From contig NZ_JACEHE010000009.1 in NCBI RefSeq assembly GCF_013778455.1, forward strand, positions 1-64,000: a stretch of DNA of 64,000 nt, read 5' to 3'. The notes beneath the pieces were generated by a model, which was given only the letters and a program-made list of their open reading frames with translations, was not told the DNA's origin and did no database searches. Position 1 is the stretch's first letter, and every line of letters begins with the position of its first letter. Source of the stretch: Streptomyces himalayensis subsp. himalayensis. GTDB lineage: Bacteria > Actinomycetota > Actinomycetes > Streptomycetales > Streptomycetaceae. This document shows positions 26,637 to 34,589 of the stretch, piece by piece. The position numbers were made by a program, and so were the translations under genes.

Positions 26637-27521
26637 ATGAGCGACGCACGACAGGAGAACCCCGTCGAGAAGTACCCCCAGCCGGAGTTTCCGCAGCAGG
26701 ACCAGCCGCATCCCGGCCTGACCGAGCGTATGGCTCCGCAGCCCGATCACGGCGAGGAGTCGTATCGGGGCAGCGGGCGGCTTGAAGGCCGCCGCACGAT
26801 CATCACCGGCGGTGACTCGGGGATCGGCCGCGCCGTGGCCCTGGCCTTCGCCCGCGAGGGCGCCGACGTGCTGTTCAGCTATCTGGCCGAGGAGGAGAAG
26901 GACGCTCGGGAGACCACCCGCCTCGTGGAGGACGCCGGGCGGCGGGCGGTGCCGGTGGAGTGCGACATCCGGGAGGAGAGCGCCTGCCGGGGCCTGGTCG
27001 ACCGTGCGGTCGCGGAGTTCGGCGGCATCGACGTCCTGGTCAACAACGCGGCGTACCAGATGGCGCAGTCCGAGGGGATCGAGGCCATCACGACCGAGCA
27101 GTTCGACCGGGTGATGCGCACCAACCTCTACGGCATGTTCTGGCTCTGCAAGCTGTCCCTGCCGCACATCCCCGAGGGCGGCAGCATCATCAACAGCACG
27201 TCCGTGCAGGCGTACAAGCCCAAGCCCCATCTGCTCGACTACGCCACCACCAAGGGCGCGATCGTCACGTTCACCCAGGGTCTCGCCGCCCAACTGGCTC
27301 CCCGCGGCATCCGCGTCAACGCCGTGGCCCCCGGCCCGGTCTGGACACCGCTCATCCCGGCGACACTCCCCGACACCACCGAGTTCGGAAAGCAGTCCCC
27401 ACTGCAGCGCCCTGCCCAGCCCGCGGAGATGGCGCCGGCCTACGTTTTCCTCGCGTCCCAGGAGGCGAGTTACATCACGGCCGAGATCCTCAACGCCACC
27501 GGCGGCACGCCTCTGCCGTAG
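26637..27521 (+). CDS. Short-chain dehydrogenase, general-stress type (YghA/YdaD-like)
   Basis: A 294-aa SDR with an extra N-terminal Pro/Gln-rich segment (about 45 residues) typical of the stress-protein-39 group. NAD(P) motif TGGDSGIGRA, NNAAYQ, catalytic Ser in STSVQAY, Tyr/Lys in DYATTKGA, then the PGPVWTPL exit region. Substrate unknown. GAGAGGA precedes the ATG. The leader has the C-rich repeat described at 26576 and a weak GTTA-N16-GGGTAC match at 26480-26505. Confidence 0.88.
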   Translation: MSDARQENPVEKYPQPEFPQQDQPHPGLTERMAPQPDHGEESYRGSGRLEGRRTIITGGDSGIGRAVALAFAREGADVLFSYLAEEEKDARETTRLVEDAGRRAVPVECDIREESACRGLVDRAVAEFGGIDVLVNNAAYQMAQSEGIEAITTEQFDRVMRTNLYGMFWLCKLSLPHIPEGGSIINSTSVQAYKPKPHLLDYATTKGAIVTFTQGLAAQLAPRGIRVNAVAPGPVWTPLIPATLPDTTEFGKQSPLQRPAQPAEMAPAYVFLASQEASYITAEILNATGGTPLP

Positions 27522-27620
27522 TCGGGCAACCCCCGCCGTTTTGGCGCCAGGCACTGGTGTGCACACCGCGCGGCCGGTTGTGCGAGGTTCGCCCCGGCCC
27601 GTCAGGGGCACTCGTCCCGC

Positions 27621-28358
27621 GTGGTATCCACGGGCCCGGATCACCGTCTCCGGCTCCCTGTCCTGCGAGCCGTACTGCTCACACAGACGTTCGTCCACTG
27701 GCAGTATCCGCCGGACGAGGTGCAGAAACTGCTGCCGGACGGACTCGTCGTGGACCAGCGGGACGGTGCGGCATGGGTGAGTCTGACGCCGTTCCTCATG
27801 GCCGGCGTCCGGCCCCCGGGTTTGCCCGTGGTGCCGACCCTGGACGCCTTCCCCGCGACCAACCTGCGTACGTATGTCCGGTGGCCCGGCGGGCGAGACG
27901 GAGTGTGGTTCCTGTCCAGCGAAGTCGGCAGCGCCGTGATGCTGGCCGCCCGGGCGGTCGGAGCGCCGTACCACCTCTCCGACCTCAGTGTGACGACGGT
28001 GGATGACACCGTGTCGTACGCGGGCACCCGGCGGGGCGGCAGCCCCTCGTACCACCTGGTGGCACGCCCCGGCCCGCGGATCACCCCGTCGGAGCGCGAC
28101 ATCTGGCTCTGCGGGCGCTGGCGCGCCTTCACATGGCGCCTGGGGACGGTGTTCGAGATACCCATATGGCATGACCCGTGGGTGCTGAGCAGCGCCGCAC
28201 TGGAAGACCTGGGCGAGGATCTGACCAGTGCCGCGGGCCTGTCCCGTCCGCGGGGTGAGCCGCTCGTCCACTTTTCGCACGCCATGCGAAACGTACGTCT
28301 GGGGCCGGCGCGCCCTTCCCGGTTGCAGGATCTCCTGAACCTCATCCCCGGTACGTGA
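27621..28358 (+). CDS. DUF2071 (YqjF-like) protein
   Basis: A 245-aa soluble protein matching the YqjF/DUF2071 family. Typical pieces are TFVHWQYPPDEVQKLLPDGL near the start, WVSLTPFLMAGVRPPG, the NLRTYVR strand and a W-containing C-terminal part (HDPWVLSSA). The fold binds a small hydrophobic ligand, but no reaction is known. GTG start. It follows the SDR by 99 bases and may be in the same unit. Confidence 0.8.
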   Translation: MVSTGPDHRLRLPVLRAVLLTQTFVHWQYPPDEVQKLLPDGLVVDQRDGAAWVSLTPFLMAGVRPPGLPVVPTLDAFPATNLRTYVRWPGGRDGVWFLSSEVGSAVMLAARAVGAPYHLSDLSVTTVDDTVSYAGTRRGGSPSYHLVARPGPRITPSERDIWLCGRWRAFTWRLGTVFEIPIWHDPWVLSSAALEDLGEDLTSAAGLSRPRGEPLVHFSHAMRNVRLGPARPSRLQDLLNLIPGT

Positions 28359-28440
28359 CGACGAGGCTGGTCCGGGCAGGCCGTTTCAGCAGGAGAGCGG
28401 CGGGAACCCGGGCTTCGTTCGGAGAAGGTAGGTGATCCCC

Positions 28441-28845
28441 GTGCCAGGCCGTGAAGAGCTCCCTTCGACGCTGCGGCGTTCGCCCGAGGATGCGCAGCGC
28501 ACGTGGGTCAAGGCGCACGATTCCGCCGTGGAGACGTACGGGGAGGGCGAGCGTTCCCACCGCGTGGCCTTCAGCGCCCTCAAGCACAAGTACGAGAAGG
28601 TCGGCGATCACTGGGAGCGGAAGGAGAAGGGCCGCAAGGGCCCGTCCGATCCCAGGGCTGCCACGCCGCGTGGGCAGGAGGCCCGCAGCGGTGAGGGTGT
28701 CGACGAGCAGGCATCGAAGCAGCGGCTGTACGACGTGGCGAGCAAGCTGGACATCGACGGCCGATCCCGTATGAGCAAGGCGGAGCTGCTGGACGCCATT
28801 CGCAAGGAGAACCGCTCACGGACCCGCAAGGCGCGCGAGGGCTGA
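28441..28845 (+). CDS. ChaB-family protein with C-terminal SAP/Rho-N-like segment
   Basis: A 134-aa basic protein. Residues 1-65 match ChaB (PGREELPSTLRRSPEDAQRT, AHDSAVETYGEGERSHRVAF, LKHKYEKVGDHWE). The last 45 residues (LYDVASKLDIDGRSRMSKAE, then LLDAIRK) resemble the SAP/Rho-N helix-loop-helix that touches nucleic acids. ChaB was once tied to cation transport, but this layout suggests a DNA-binding stress protein. GTG 28441 after GGTAGG is favoured over GTG 28432, because the family begins at PGR. Confidence 0.82.
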   Translation: MPGREELPSTLRRSPEDAQRTWVKAHDSAVETYGEGERSHRVAFSALKHKYEKVGDHWERKEKGRKGPSDPRAATPRGQEARSGEGVDEQASKQRLYDVASKLDIDGRSRMSKAELLDAIRKENRSRTRKAREG

Positions 28846-28909
28846 CGGCGGCTCACTGCATCTACGCCAGGCGACAGACCTCACTGCATGTGCGCGAGGC
28901 GAGAGACCC

Positions 28910-28944
28910 GTGGCCCGGGCTGCTGGGCCGGTGGCCCGGGCCAC
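28910..28944. terminator. Hairpin between convergent genes
   Basis: A perfect 11-bp stem GTGGCCCGGGC / GCCCGGGCCAC with a 13-base loop lies in the 193-base gap between ChaB (+) and the SDR (-). It is likely a shared terminator. Confidence 0.65.
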
Positions 28945-28949
28945 GCCAT

Positions 28950-28992
28950 GCCCGCACCGATCCAGGCCCGCACCGATCCAGGCCCGAACCGA
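28950..28992. repeat. 16-bp tandem repeat in a convergent gap
   Basis: GCCCGCACCGATCCAG is repeated at 28950 and 28966, followed by an 11-base partial copy with one change. A second imprecise duplication of about 27 bases (ctcactgcat...aggcga.agacc) lies just before at about 28854-28908. Non-coding. Confidence 0.8.
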
Positions 28993-29038
28993 TGAGCCGA
29001 GCCGCACACACTGTCAGAGTTCGAGCGAGCCGCACGCC

Positions 29039-29872
29039 TCAGGGCCGGCGCCAGGAGTCGTTCTCCAGGTGGGATCCGGCCTGCGGGCCCATGCGGAGCA
29101 TGCCGCCGTCCACGACCCAGGACGCGCCGGTGACATAGCTCGCCTCGTCGCCTGCCAGGAAGGCGATCACGGCGGCGACCTCCCGGGCGTCGCCGGGTCG
29201 TCCGAGAGGTACGCCGGGCCGGCGCTCCGTCCGGACGTCTGTGTCTTCCTGACCCGTCATCGGCGTGGCGATCTCGCCGGGTGCCACGGCGTTGGCCCGG
29301 ATACCGTGTTCGGCCAGTTCCAGCGCCATGACCTGGGTCAGTAGTCCGAGTCCGCCCTTCGCCGCGCAGTACGGCGCGGCGCCGACGCGTGGCTGGTGCT
29401 CGTGGACGCTGGTCACGTTGATCACGGCGCCGCCGTGCCCGTGGCGGATCATGCGGCGCGCGGCCCGCTGGGTGCACAGGAAGGGGCCGATGAGGTCGAC
29501 GTCGATCACCTGCTGCACGGTGGCGTGGTCGAGGTCCAGGAACGGGGTCATGGTGCCGGTGCCCGCGTTGTTGACGAGCACGTCGATGCGGCCGAGCCGG
29601 TCGGCGAGGCGGTCGACGGCCTCGGCCGCGTCCGGCAGCCGGGTCAGATCCATCTGCTCGAGTTCTGCACGGCGGCCGAGTTCGCGCACCTCGGCGGCCG
29701 TCTCCTCGGCGCCCTCGAGGTCGCGGTGCCAGGTGATGCCGATGTCCATGCCGTGCGCCGCGAGGCGGACGGCGGTGGCGCGGCCGATTCCGGAGTCCGC
29801 ACCGGTGATCACCGCGACCCGGGTCACGGCTTCGCCGGTGGCCTCCGGCGGGCTTGTGTCGCTGGGGTTCAT
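29039..29872 (-). CDS. SDR-family oxidoreductase
   Basis: A 277-aa short-chain dehydrogenase: TGADSGIGRATAVRLA cofactor motif, NNAGTG, catalytic Ser in NVTSVHEH, YCAAKGG, and the PGEIATPM loop. The C-terminus is an ordinary VVDGGM plus an 18-residue tail. Its ATG overlaps the stop of the DUF6766 gene (ATGA), so it is the last gene of a four-gene unit and translationally coupled. Substrate unknown. Confidence 0.88.
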   Translation of the reverse strand: MNPSDTSPPEATGEAVTRVAVITGADSGIGRATAVRLAAHGMDIGITWHRDLEGAEETAAEVRELGRRAELEQMDLTRLPDAAEAVDRLADRLGRIDVLVNNAGTGTMTPFLDLDHATVQQVIDVDLIGPFLCTQRAARRMIRHGHGGAVINVTSVHEHQPRVGAAPYCAAKGGLGLLTQVMALELAEHGIRANAVAPGEIATPMTGQEDTDVRTERRPGVPLGRPGDAREVAAVIAFLAGDEASYVTGASWVVDGGMLRMGPQAGSHLENDSWRRP

Positions 29873-30549
29873 CCTTCGACTCCGGTCGAGTGGTGCGGGG
29901 CACCCACGGGCTTGGATTCCGGGGAACCACGCTGGCGCAGATAGATCGAGAGAATGGCCATGGAGGCGATGGCAATGAATTCCGACTGCCAGTTCTGCAG
30001 CGTACGGTCCCAGAAATCGGCGGAGACGATGTACTCGCGCCAGCTGGTCGGCGCCTGAAGCTGCCTCAGCTGCTCCTCGTTGTAGGCGGACACGCCGGTG
30101 ACCGACTGGGCGAGCCAGGAGAGTACGAAGATGGCGCCCATGGCCTGCCCCAGGGAACTCGCGTACACCTTGAGGCGGATACCGCCGGCAGCCGCCCAGC
30201 GGGGAGAGTCCGGGCGCGCGTGGGGGCCGACCTGCTGATCCTCGTCGGATTCCACGCCGATCCTGTCCAGGCTCTTGGACTCCGGCGAGCCTCGCTGGAC
30301 CAGCCATACGGTGAGGAAGACGTAGAGGAAGAACTGCAGGTACTCCGACTGCCAGTTCTCCATGACGTCGACGGCGAAGTCCGAGGACGCCATGTAGTCG
30401 CCGACGCTGATGGGCTGGAGGTCGTCCGCCACGAGCTGGTTGTTGAAGTCGGCGTGTCCGGCGAACGCCTGCCCGATCAGGGCGAGAACGAACGCCGTCC
30501 CGAATGCCAGGCCCAGGCCGTTGTCCCGCAGAAAGCGCCGGGCGGTCAT
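29869..30549 (-). CDS. DUF6766 four-helix membrane protein
   Basis: A 226-aa integral membrane protein with four hydrophobic segments arranged as an internal duplication. Each half ends in a similar block, MENWQSEYLQFFLYVF...VWLVQRGSPESK and LQNWQSEFIAIASMAI...IYLRQRGSPESK. This matches the DUF6766 family; function unknown. Its start overlaps the stop of a 27-codon gene and its stop overlaps the SDR start, so the four genes are tightly linked. Confidence 0.82.
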   Translation of the reverse strand: MTARRFLRDNGLGLAFGTAFVLALIGQAFAGHADFNNQLVADDLQPISVGDYMASSDFAVDVMENWQSEYLQFFLYVFLTVWLVQRGSPESKSLDRIGVESDEDQQVGPHARPDSPRWAAAGGIRLKVYASSLGQAMGAIFVLSWLAQSVTGVSAYNEEQLRQLQAPTSWREYIVSADFWDRTLQNWQSEFIAIASMAILSIYLRQRGSPESKPVGAPHHSTGVEG

Positions 30550-30629
30550 CGGCGCAGCATCCCGAGCGTGATGCAGTAGGCCAGGCCGCCCGCGATCACC
30601 AGCAGGCACAGTGTGAACATGGCGCGCAT
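30546..30629 (-). CDS. 27-aa single-helix membrane peptide
   Basis: A very short gene encoding 27 residues: a short basic start (MRAMF), one hydrophobic helix (TLCLLVIAGGLAYCITLGM) and an Arg-Arg end. Support comes from GTGAGGG before its ATG, an ATGA overlap with the DUF6766 start, and a 7-base gap from the lipoprotein stop. It may be a small subunit or stabiliser of the DUF6766 protein. Coding status is inferred from layout and composition. Confidence 0.65.
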   Translation of the reverse strand: MRAMFTLCLLVIAGGLAYCITLGMLRR

Positions 30630-30636
30630 CAGGCCC

Positions 30637-31062
30637 TCACCCGCCCTTCAGCGTGCAGCGGTAGGGGCGCTGGGGGCGCGGGGTGCATCCGGCGGCCACG
30701 ATTTTCCAGCCTCCCGGGAACAGCGACAGGAACAGCGTGTCCGCCGGGAACACGACTCGGGCCTGGCGTCCGTTGACGTCGACGCTCTGGACGTCCTCCG
30801 GTACCGCGTCGGCGGACGGGACCTCCTCGTCCAGGATGCCCTTGGCGCACGTCGTCTTGGCGGACTGCGCGACCTCCTCCCGGGTGGCCGGCGCCAGCGC
30901 GCGGCATACGGCGCCCCCGTCCCGGGCGCCGAGGGCCCTTTCGAAGTCGAGGGCAGCCGCCATGGCTGCCGTGCGCCGCTCCTCCACCGCCCCGCAAGCA
31001 GTCGTCAGCACCAGCGCGGCTCCCGTCGCCGCCGCTGCCCCCCACTGCCATCGCCACGGCAT
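30637..31062 (-). CDS. Predicted lipoprotein
   Basis: A 141-aa exported protein. A signal peptide with lipobox LTTAC (Cys about 24) should anchor it to the outer face of the membrane. The mature part contains paired cysteines and a strand-rich C-terminus (VVFPADTLFLSLFPGGWKIV, then AAGCTP) resembling small actinobacterial lipoproteins with an NTF2-like or immunoglobulin-like fold. Function unknown. First gene of the unit lipoprotein / 27-aa peptide / DUF6766 / SDR. Confidence 0.75.
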   Translation of the reverse strand: MPWRWQWGAAAATGAALVLTTACGAVEERRTAAMAAALDFERALGARDGGAVCRALAPATREEVAQSAKTTCAKGILDEEVPSADAVPEDVQSVDVNGRQARVVFPADTLFLSLFPGGWKIVAAGCTPRPQRPYRCTLKGG

Positions 31063-31105
31063 CCAAATGGCCTCCCGTCCGGTGCTCCACGGGTGTACCG
31101 ACGGA

Positions 31106-31134
31106 CCGTAACCCCGCTCGGCCGGGGGTCACGG
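31106..31134 (-). terminator. Hairpin after the glycan operon
   Basis: CCGTAACCCC and GGGGTCACGG pair over ten positions with one A/C mismatch and a 9-base loop, about 70 bases past the last glycan gene. Confidence 0.5.
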
Positions 31135-31201
31135 CCGCCGCGCGTGGGACGCAACGGCCGTGTCCCTCCGGTGGCGGACAGGTGGGGCACCGGCACCGTC
31201 A

Positions 31202-32323
31202 TCAGAGCCTCCCTTCGGCCACGGGGATGCGAGGCTGCGCATCGCAGGTACCGGAGGCGCTGGATCGGGCAGCCGCCCTTGGATCGGTCGTCGGCGGCTG
31301 CGGAAGCCGGTCGACGGCGTCGAGCACTTCGTCCACCGTGATGCGCAGCAGCCGTTCATCCGGACGATCCCCGTGGGGATCCCCGGGTCGCACCTCGTCG
31401 TTCCCGGAGCCGGGGGTGGTGTCGTCGGGATACCACAGGACGCGATGGCGGGGGGAGGGCGGTGGTCCCCACAGCCGGGGGGAGACCGGCCCGAAGAGCA
31501 CGACGGACGGTGTGCCGAGAGCAGTAGCCAGGTGTGCGAGTCCGGTGTCACCGACGACGATCGCGCGGGCGTGGGCGACGAGGGCGGCCAGTCTGCTGAA
31601 CGGCACGTCGTCGTCACCGCCGAGTACGGCGTCGGGCGGCAGGCCCGCCTGCCGGGCCACCGCGTGTCCCAGCCGCCCCTCCCCCGCGCCCGCGGTGACG
31701 ACGACACGGTGCCCGGCTGCATGCAACCAGCGGGCGACGGCCGCGAATCGCTCGGCCGGCCAGCGGCGTGCCGCCGAGTCCGCGCCCGGGTGCACGACGA
31801 CGCAGCCGGGGGCGGGCGAGGGCACTTCGGGCGCGGGGATGCGCAGGTCGTCCGCGTCGGCCGGGATGCCGTACCAGGCGAGCAGGCGGCACCAGCGGGA
31901 GCGTTCGTGCTCGTCCTCGCGCCATGACGGGCCGGGGATCCACGGCGTGTGCGGGTGTGCGTACGCCAGCAGCCGGGCCGGCCGCAGGGCGTCGAGCAGC
32001 AGGTGGCTGGGCGGACCGTTGCCGTGGAGGTCCACCGCGACATCGGGCGGCGCCCCCGCCCACTCGATCCGGGCGGGCACGGCCCTGCCCGGCGCGGTGG
32101 TGGCGACCAGACGGTCGACGACTCCGGTCGCCGCTGCCGCCTCGGCCGTACGGGCGGGTGCGGCAAGCACCAGTTCGTGACCGGGGTGGGCTCGTCGCAG
32201 CGCGCGCAGCGCGGGCACGGCGGTGAGCAGATCACCGAGCCCGAGGGCACGCAGGACGAGCAGGCGCGGGGGGACGCCGTCTCCGCAGGGATGGGGTGCG
32301 GTGGGGACCTGAGCGTGCGTCAT
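31202..32323 (-). CDS. Glycosyltransferase family 9 (heptosyltransferase-like)
   Basis: A 373-aa GT9 enzyme, the family of LPS ADP-heptose transferases. LLVLRALGLGDLLTAVPALR is the N-terminal acceptor-side motif, VVHPGADSAARRWPAERFA the central nucleotide-side motif, and VGDTGLAHLATALGTPSVVL with FGPVSPRLWG the C-terminal donor loop. With gmhA, gmhB and hldE in the same operon, a nucleotide-heptose donor is the natural guess. ATGA overlap with hldE; last gene of the operon. ATG 32323 is chosen by that overlap. Confidence 0.88.
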   Translation of the reverse strand: MTHAQVPTAPHPCGDGVPPRLLVLRALGLGDLLTAVPALRALRRAHPGHELVLAAPARTAEAAAATGVVDRLVATTAPGRAVPARIEWAGAPPDVAVDLHGNGPPSHLLLDALRPARLLAYAHPHTPWIPGPSWREDEHERSRWCRLLAWYGIPADADDLRIPAPEVPSPAPGCVVVHPGADSAARRWPAERFAAVARWLHAAGHRVVVTAGAGEGRLGHAVARQAGLPPDAVLGGDDDVPFSRLAALVAHARAIVVGDTGLAHLATALGTPSVVLFGPVSPRLWGPPPSPRHRVLWYPDDTTPGSGNDEVRPGDPHGDRPDERLLRITVDEVLDAVDRLPQPPTTDPRAAARSSASGTCDAQPRIPVAEGRL

Positions 32324-33738
32324 GGGCGGAGCCTCGGCGCGAGAGGAGCGAGCGCGGCGCGGCGGGCCAGTTCCGTGGTGGAGCGGCCGTCCAGGTAGGG
32401 CAGGACGATGGCCTGGCCTCCCCATTCGCGCAGTGCGGCGGCCTCAGGGAGTGCGTCGGCGCTGTAGTCGCCGCCCTTGACCCAGATGTGGGGGCGGAGT
32501 TGTCGTAGCAGCGCTTCGGGCGTGTCCTCGTCGAAGACGGCGACGGCGTCCACGCAGCCGAGCCCGGCGAGGACGCGTACGCGGTCGGCGACGGGGTTGA
32601 TCGGCCGGCCGGGGCCCTTGAGGCGGCGCACGCACGCGTCGGAGTTCACGCAGACGATCAGGCAGTCGCCGGTGCGGCGGGCGTTCTGCAGCAGCCCGAC
32701 GTGGCCCGCGTGGAGCAGGTCGAAGCAGCCGCCGGTGGCCACGACCGTGCCGCCGCGGGCGCGGACGGACTGGGCGAGGGCGTGTGCGTCGGTGAGGTGG
32801 CGCTCGTGCCCGGGGTGCGGCGGCGTGCGGTCTGCCGTGTCCCACAGGTCCCTGTTGCCGGCGCCGCCCGCGGCGACGAAGTCCGCCGCTTCGGCGACGG
32901 CCCGCACGACGGCTTCCTCGGGCAGGCCGCCGTCGGCGAGGGCGGCAGCGGCCGTGGCGGCGAAGCAGTCGCCGGCGCCGCACGGGTCGCCCTGCGCGCG
33001 CTGCGGCGCGGGGACGTAGAGGGGGCTGTCGCTTCCCGCACGCGCCAGAATCGCTCCGCGTTCGCCCAGCGTGACGGCGACGGCGGCGGCCCTCCAGCGC
33101 TCGGCGAGCCTGGAGCCCCTCAGTGCGTGGGCACGCAACGACTCGTCCGCGTCCTCCACGGTGATGAGTGAGCACGCTTCGGCGGAGTTGGGCGTGGCCA
33201 GGCGCACACCGGGGACGGGGGCACCGCCGCGCGGATGCGGGTCCCACACGACGGGGACGCGGCGGGCGGCATCGGCGAGTTGCTGCCGGACGGCGGCGGC
33301 GGTTCCGCGGCCGTAGTCGGCGACCAGGACGGCGCGGGCCTCTCCCAGCGCGGCGCGTACTGCGTCGCCCGGTCGGCCCGGGGTGCCGCCGCCGCGGTCC
33401 ATGCGCACCAGCGGGCGGCCCGCGGCCCGTACCCGGGTCTTGACGGCGAGCGTGCCGTCGAGGGGGAGTTCGACGAGGCGGAGGCGTGGCGCCAGCATGG
33501 CGCGAACGGTCTCGCTGGCGGGGTCGTCGCCCAGCGCCGTGACGAGTACGACCTCGCGGCCGGCCGCACGTGCGGCGAGGACGGCGGCCAGGGCTGCCCC
33601 GCCGGGACGGCTGTGTTCGCTCACGACATCGACGACGGGCGCGGGCGCGTCGGGGGCCAGGCGGGTGGCGTCACCGTCGATGTCCTGGTCCAGCAGGGCG
33701 TCGCCGACGACGACGAGCGGCGGGCGCTGGGCGGTCAT
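32320..33738 (-). CDS. hldE: Bifunctional heptose-7-phosphate kinase / heptose-1-phosphate nucleotidylyltransferase
   Basis: A 472-aa two-domain enzyme laid out like HldE (RfaE). Residues 1 to about 310 are a PfkB kinase (GDALLDQDIDG start, GGAALAAVLAARAAG, anion hole CGAGDCFAATAAAAL). Residues about 335-472 are a cytidylyltransferase-fold domain with GGCFDLLHAGHVGLLQNAR, PINPVADRVRVLAGL and WVKGGDY. It should phosphorylate glycero-manno-heptose-7-phosphate at C1 and later add AMP (or another nucleotide) to heptose-1-phosphate. AGGAGGTATGC precedes the ATG. Nucleotide specificity is not certain. Confidence 0.9.
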   Translation of the reverse strand: MTAQRPPLVVVGDALLDQDIDGDATRLAPDAPAPVVDVVSEHSRPGGAALAAVLAARAAGREVVLVTALGDDPASETVRAMLAPRLRLVELPLDGTLAVKTRVRAAGRPLVRMDRGGGTPGRPGDAVRAALGEARAVLVADYGRGTAAAVRQQLADAARRVPVVWDPHPRGGAPVPGVRLATPNSAEACSLITVEDADESLRAHALRGSRLAERWRAAAVAVTLGERGAILARAGSDSPLYVPAPQRAQGDPCGAGDCFAATAAAALADGGLPEEAVVRAVAEAADFVAAGGAGNRDLWDTADRTPPHPGHERHLTDAHALAQSVRARGGTVVATGGCFDLLHAGHVGLLQNARRTGDCLIVCVNSDACVRRLKGPGRPINPVADRVRVLAGLGCVDAVAVFDEDTPEALLRQLRPHIWVKGGDYSADALPEAAALREWGGQAIVLPYLDGRSTTELARRAALAPLAPRLRP

Positions 33739-33813
33739 GCATACCTCCTCCGGTCGGGGAGACGGCCGCGGTCGGCGAGACGGCTGCGGTCGCGGCCGAC
33801 GCGACGGACGCCG

Positions 33814-34485
33814 TCACACGGCCCCCCACTGCCCGTGTTCCACCTTCTGCAGGACAGGTTGGGTCACGGCCGGTGGGGCGGGACGGGCGCAGCCCGTTGC
33901 CTCGTCGAAGGCCTCGCACAGCAGGTGGAGGGCCACCAGATGGGCCTCCTGGATGGTGGCGGTGCTGGACGAGGCGATGCACAGGCAGTCGTCCGAACGG
34001 GTCGCGAGCGGGTTGGGGCGGGGGCCCGTCATGGCCCACACGCGCAGGCCCGCGTCGCGGCCGGCGGATGCGGCGGCGAGGAGGTTGGGGCTGCGCCCCG
34101 ACGTCGACATCAGCACCAGTACGTCGCCGGGCCGGCCATGGGCGGCGACCTGCCGGGCGTACAGCTCCTCGAAGCCGTAGTCGTTGCCGATGGCGGTCAC
34201 GCTGGAGGTCTCTGCGTGGAGGGCGATGGCGGAGTACGGGGGGCGGTCGTCGCGGTAGCGTCCGACGAGTTCGGCCGTGAGGTGCTGCGCCTGGGCGGCG
34301 CTGCCGCCGTTCCCGGCGGCCAACAAGCGGCCGCCCAGCGGCAGGACGGCGGCGAGGTGCCGTCCCCAGCGGGCGACCTGGTCGAGGCCGTGCTCCCGGA
34401 ACCGGGCCAGGGCGTCCTGGATCGACTGGCAGTGCTCGTGCGCCGAGTGAAGGGACGGCGACGGCGTGTGGAGTGATTCGCTCAT
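33814..34485 (-). CDS. gmhA: Sedoheptulose-7-phosphate isomerase (phosphoheptose isomerase)
   Basis: A 223-aa SIS-domain protein of the GmhA family, converting sedoheptulose-7-phosphate to glycero-manno-heptose-7-phosphate, the first committed heptose step. Motifs: GNGGSAAQAQHLTAELVGRY, LMSTSGRSPN and the C-terminal QEAHLVALHLLCE helix with the catalytic Glu/His region. The tail is about 25 residues longer than E. coli GmhA. It precedes hldE by 75 bases and follows a glycosyltransferase by 104 bases. Confidence 0.9.
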   Translation of the reverse strand: MSESLHTPSPSLHSAHEHCQSIQDALARFREHGLDQVARWGRHLAAVLPLGGRLLAAGNGGSAAQAQHLTAELVGRYRDDRPPYSAIALHAETSSVTAIGNDYGFEELYARQVAAHGRPGDVLVLMSTSGRSPNLLAAASAGRDAGLRVWAMTGPRPNPLATRSDDCLCIASSSTATIQEAHLVALHLLCEAFDEATGCARPAPPAVTQPVLQKVEHGQWGAV

Positions 34486-34589
34486 GGCTGGCGGTCCGGC
34501 CTGCCGGCGTCCGCACGGACGGCCGGCGGTCTCGGCCCGTTCCCCCTTCGCGAGTGTGAGGTCGGTCAGCGGCCGCTTGCGGTCCTGCG

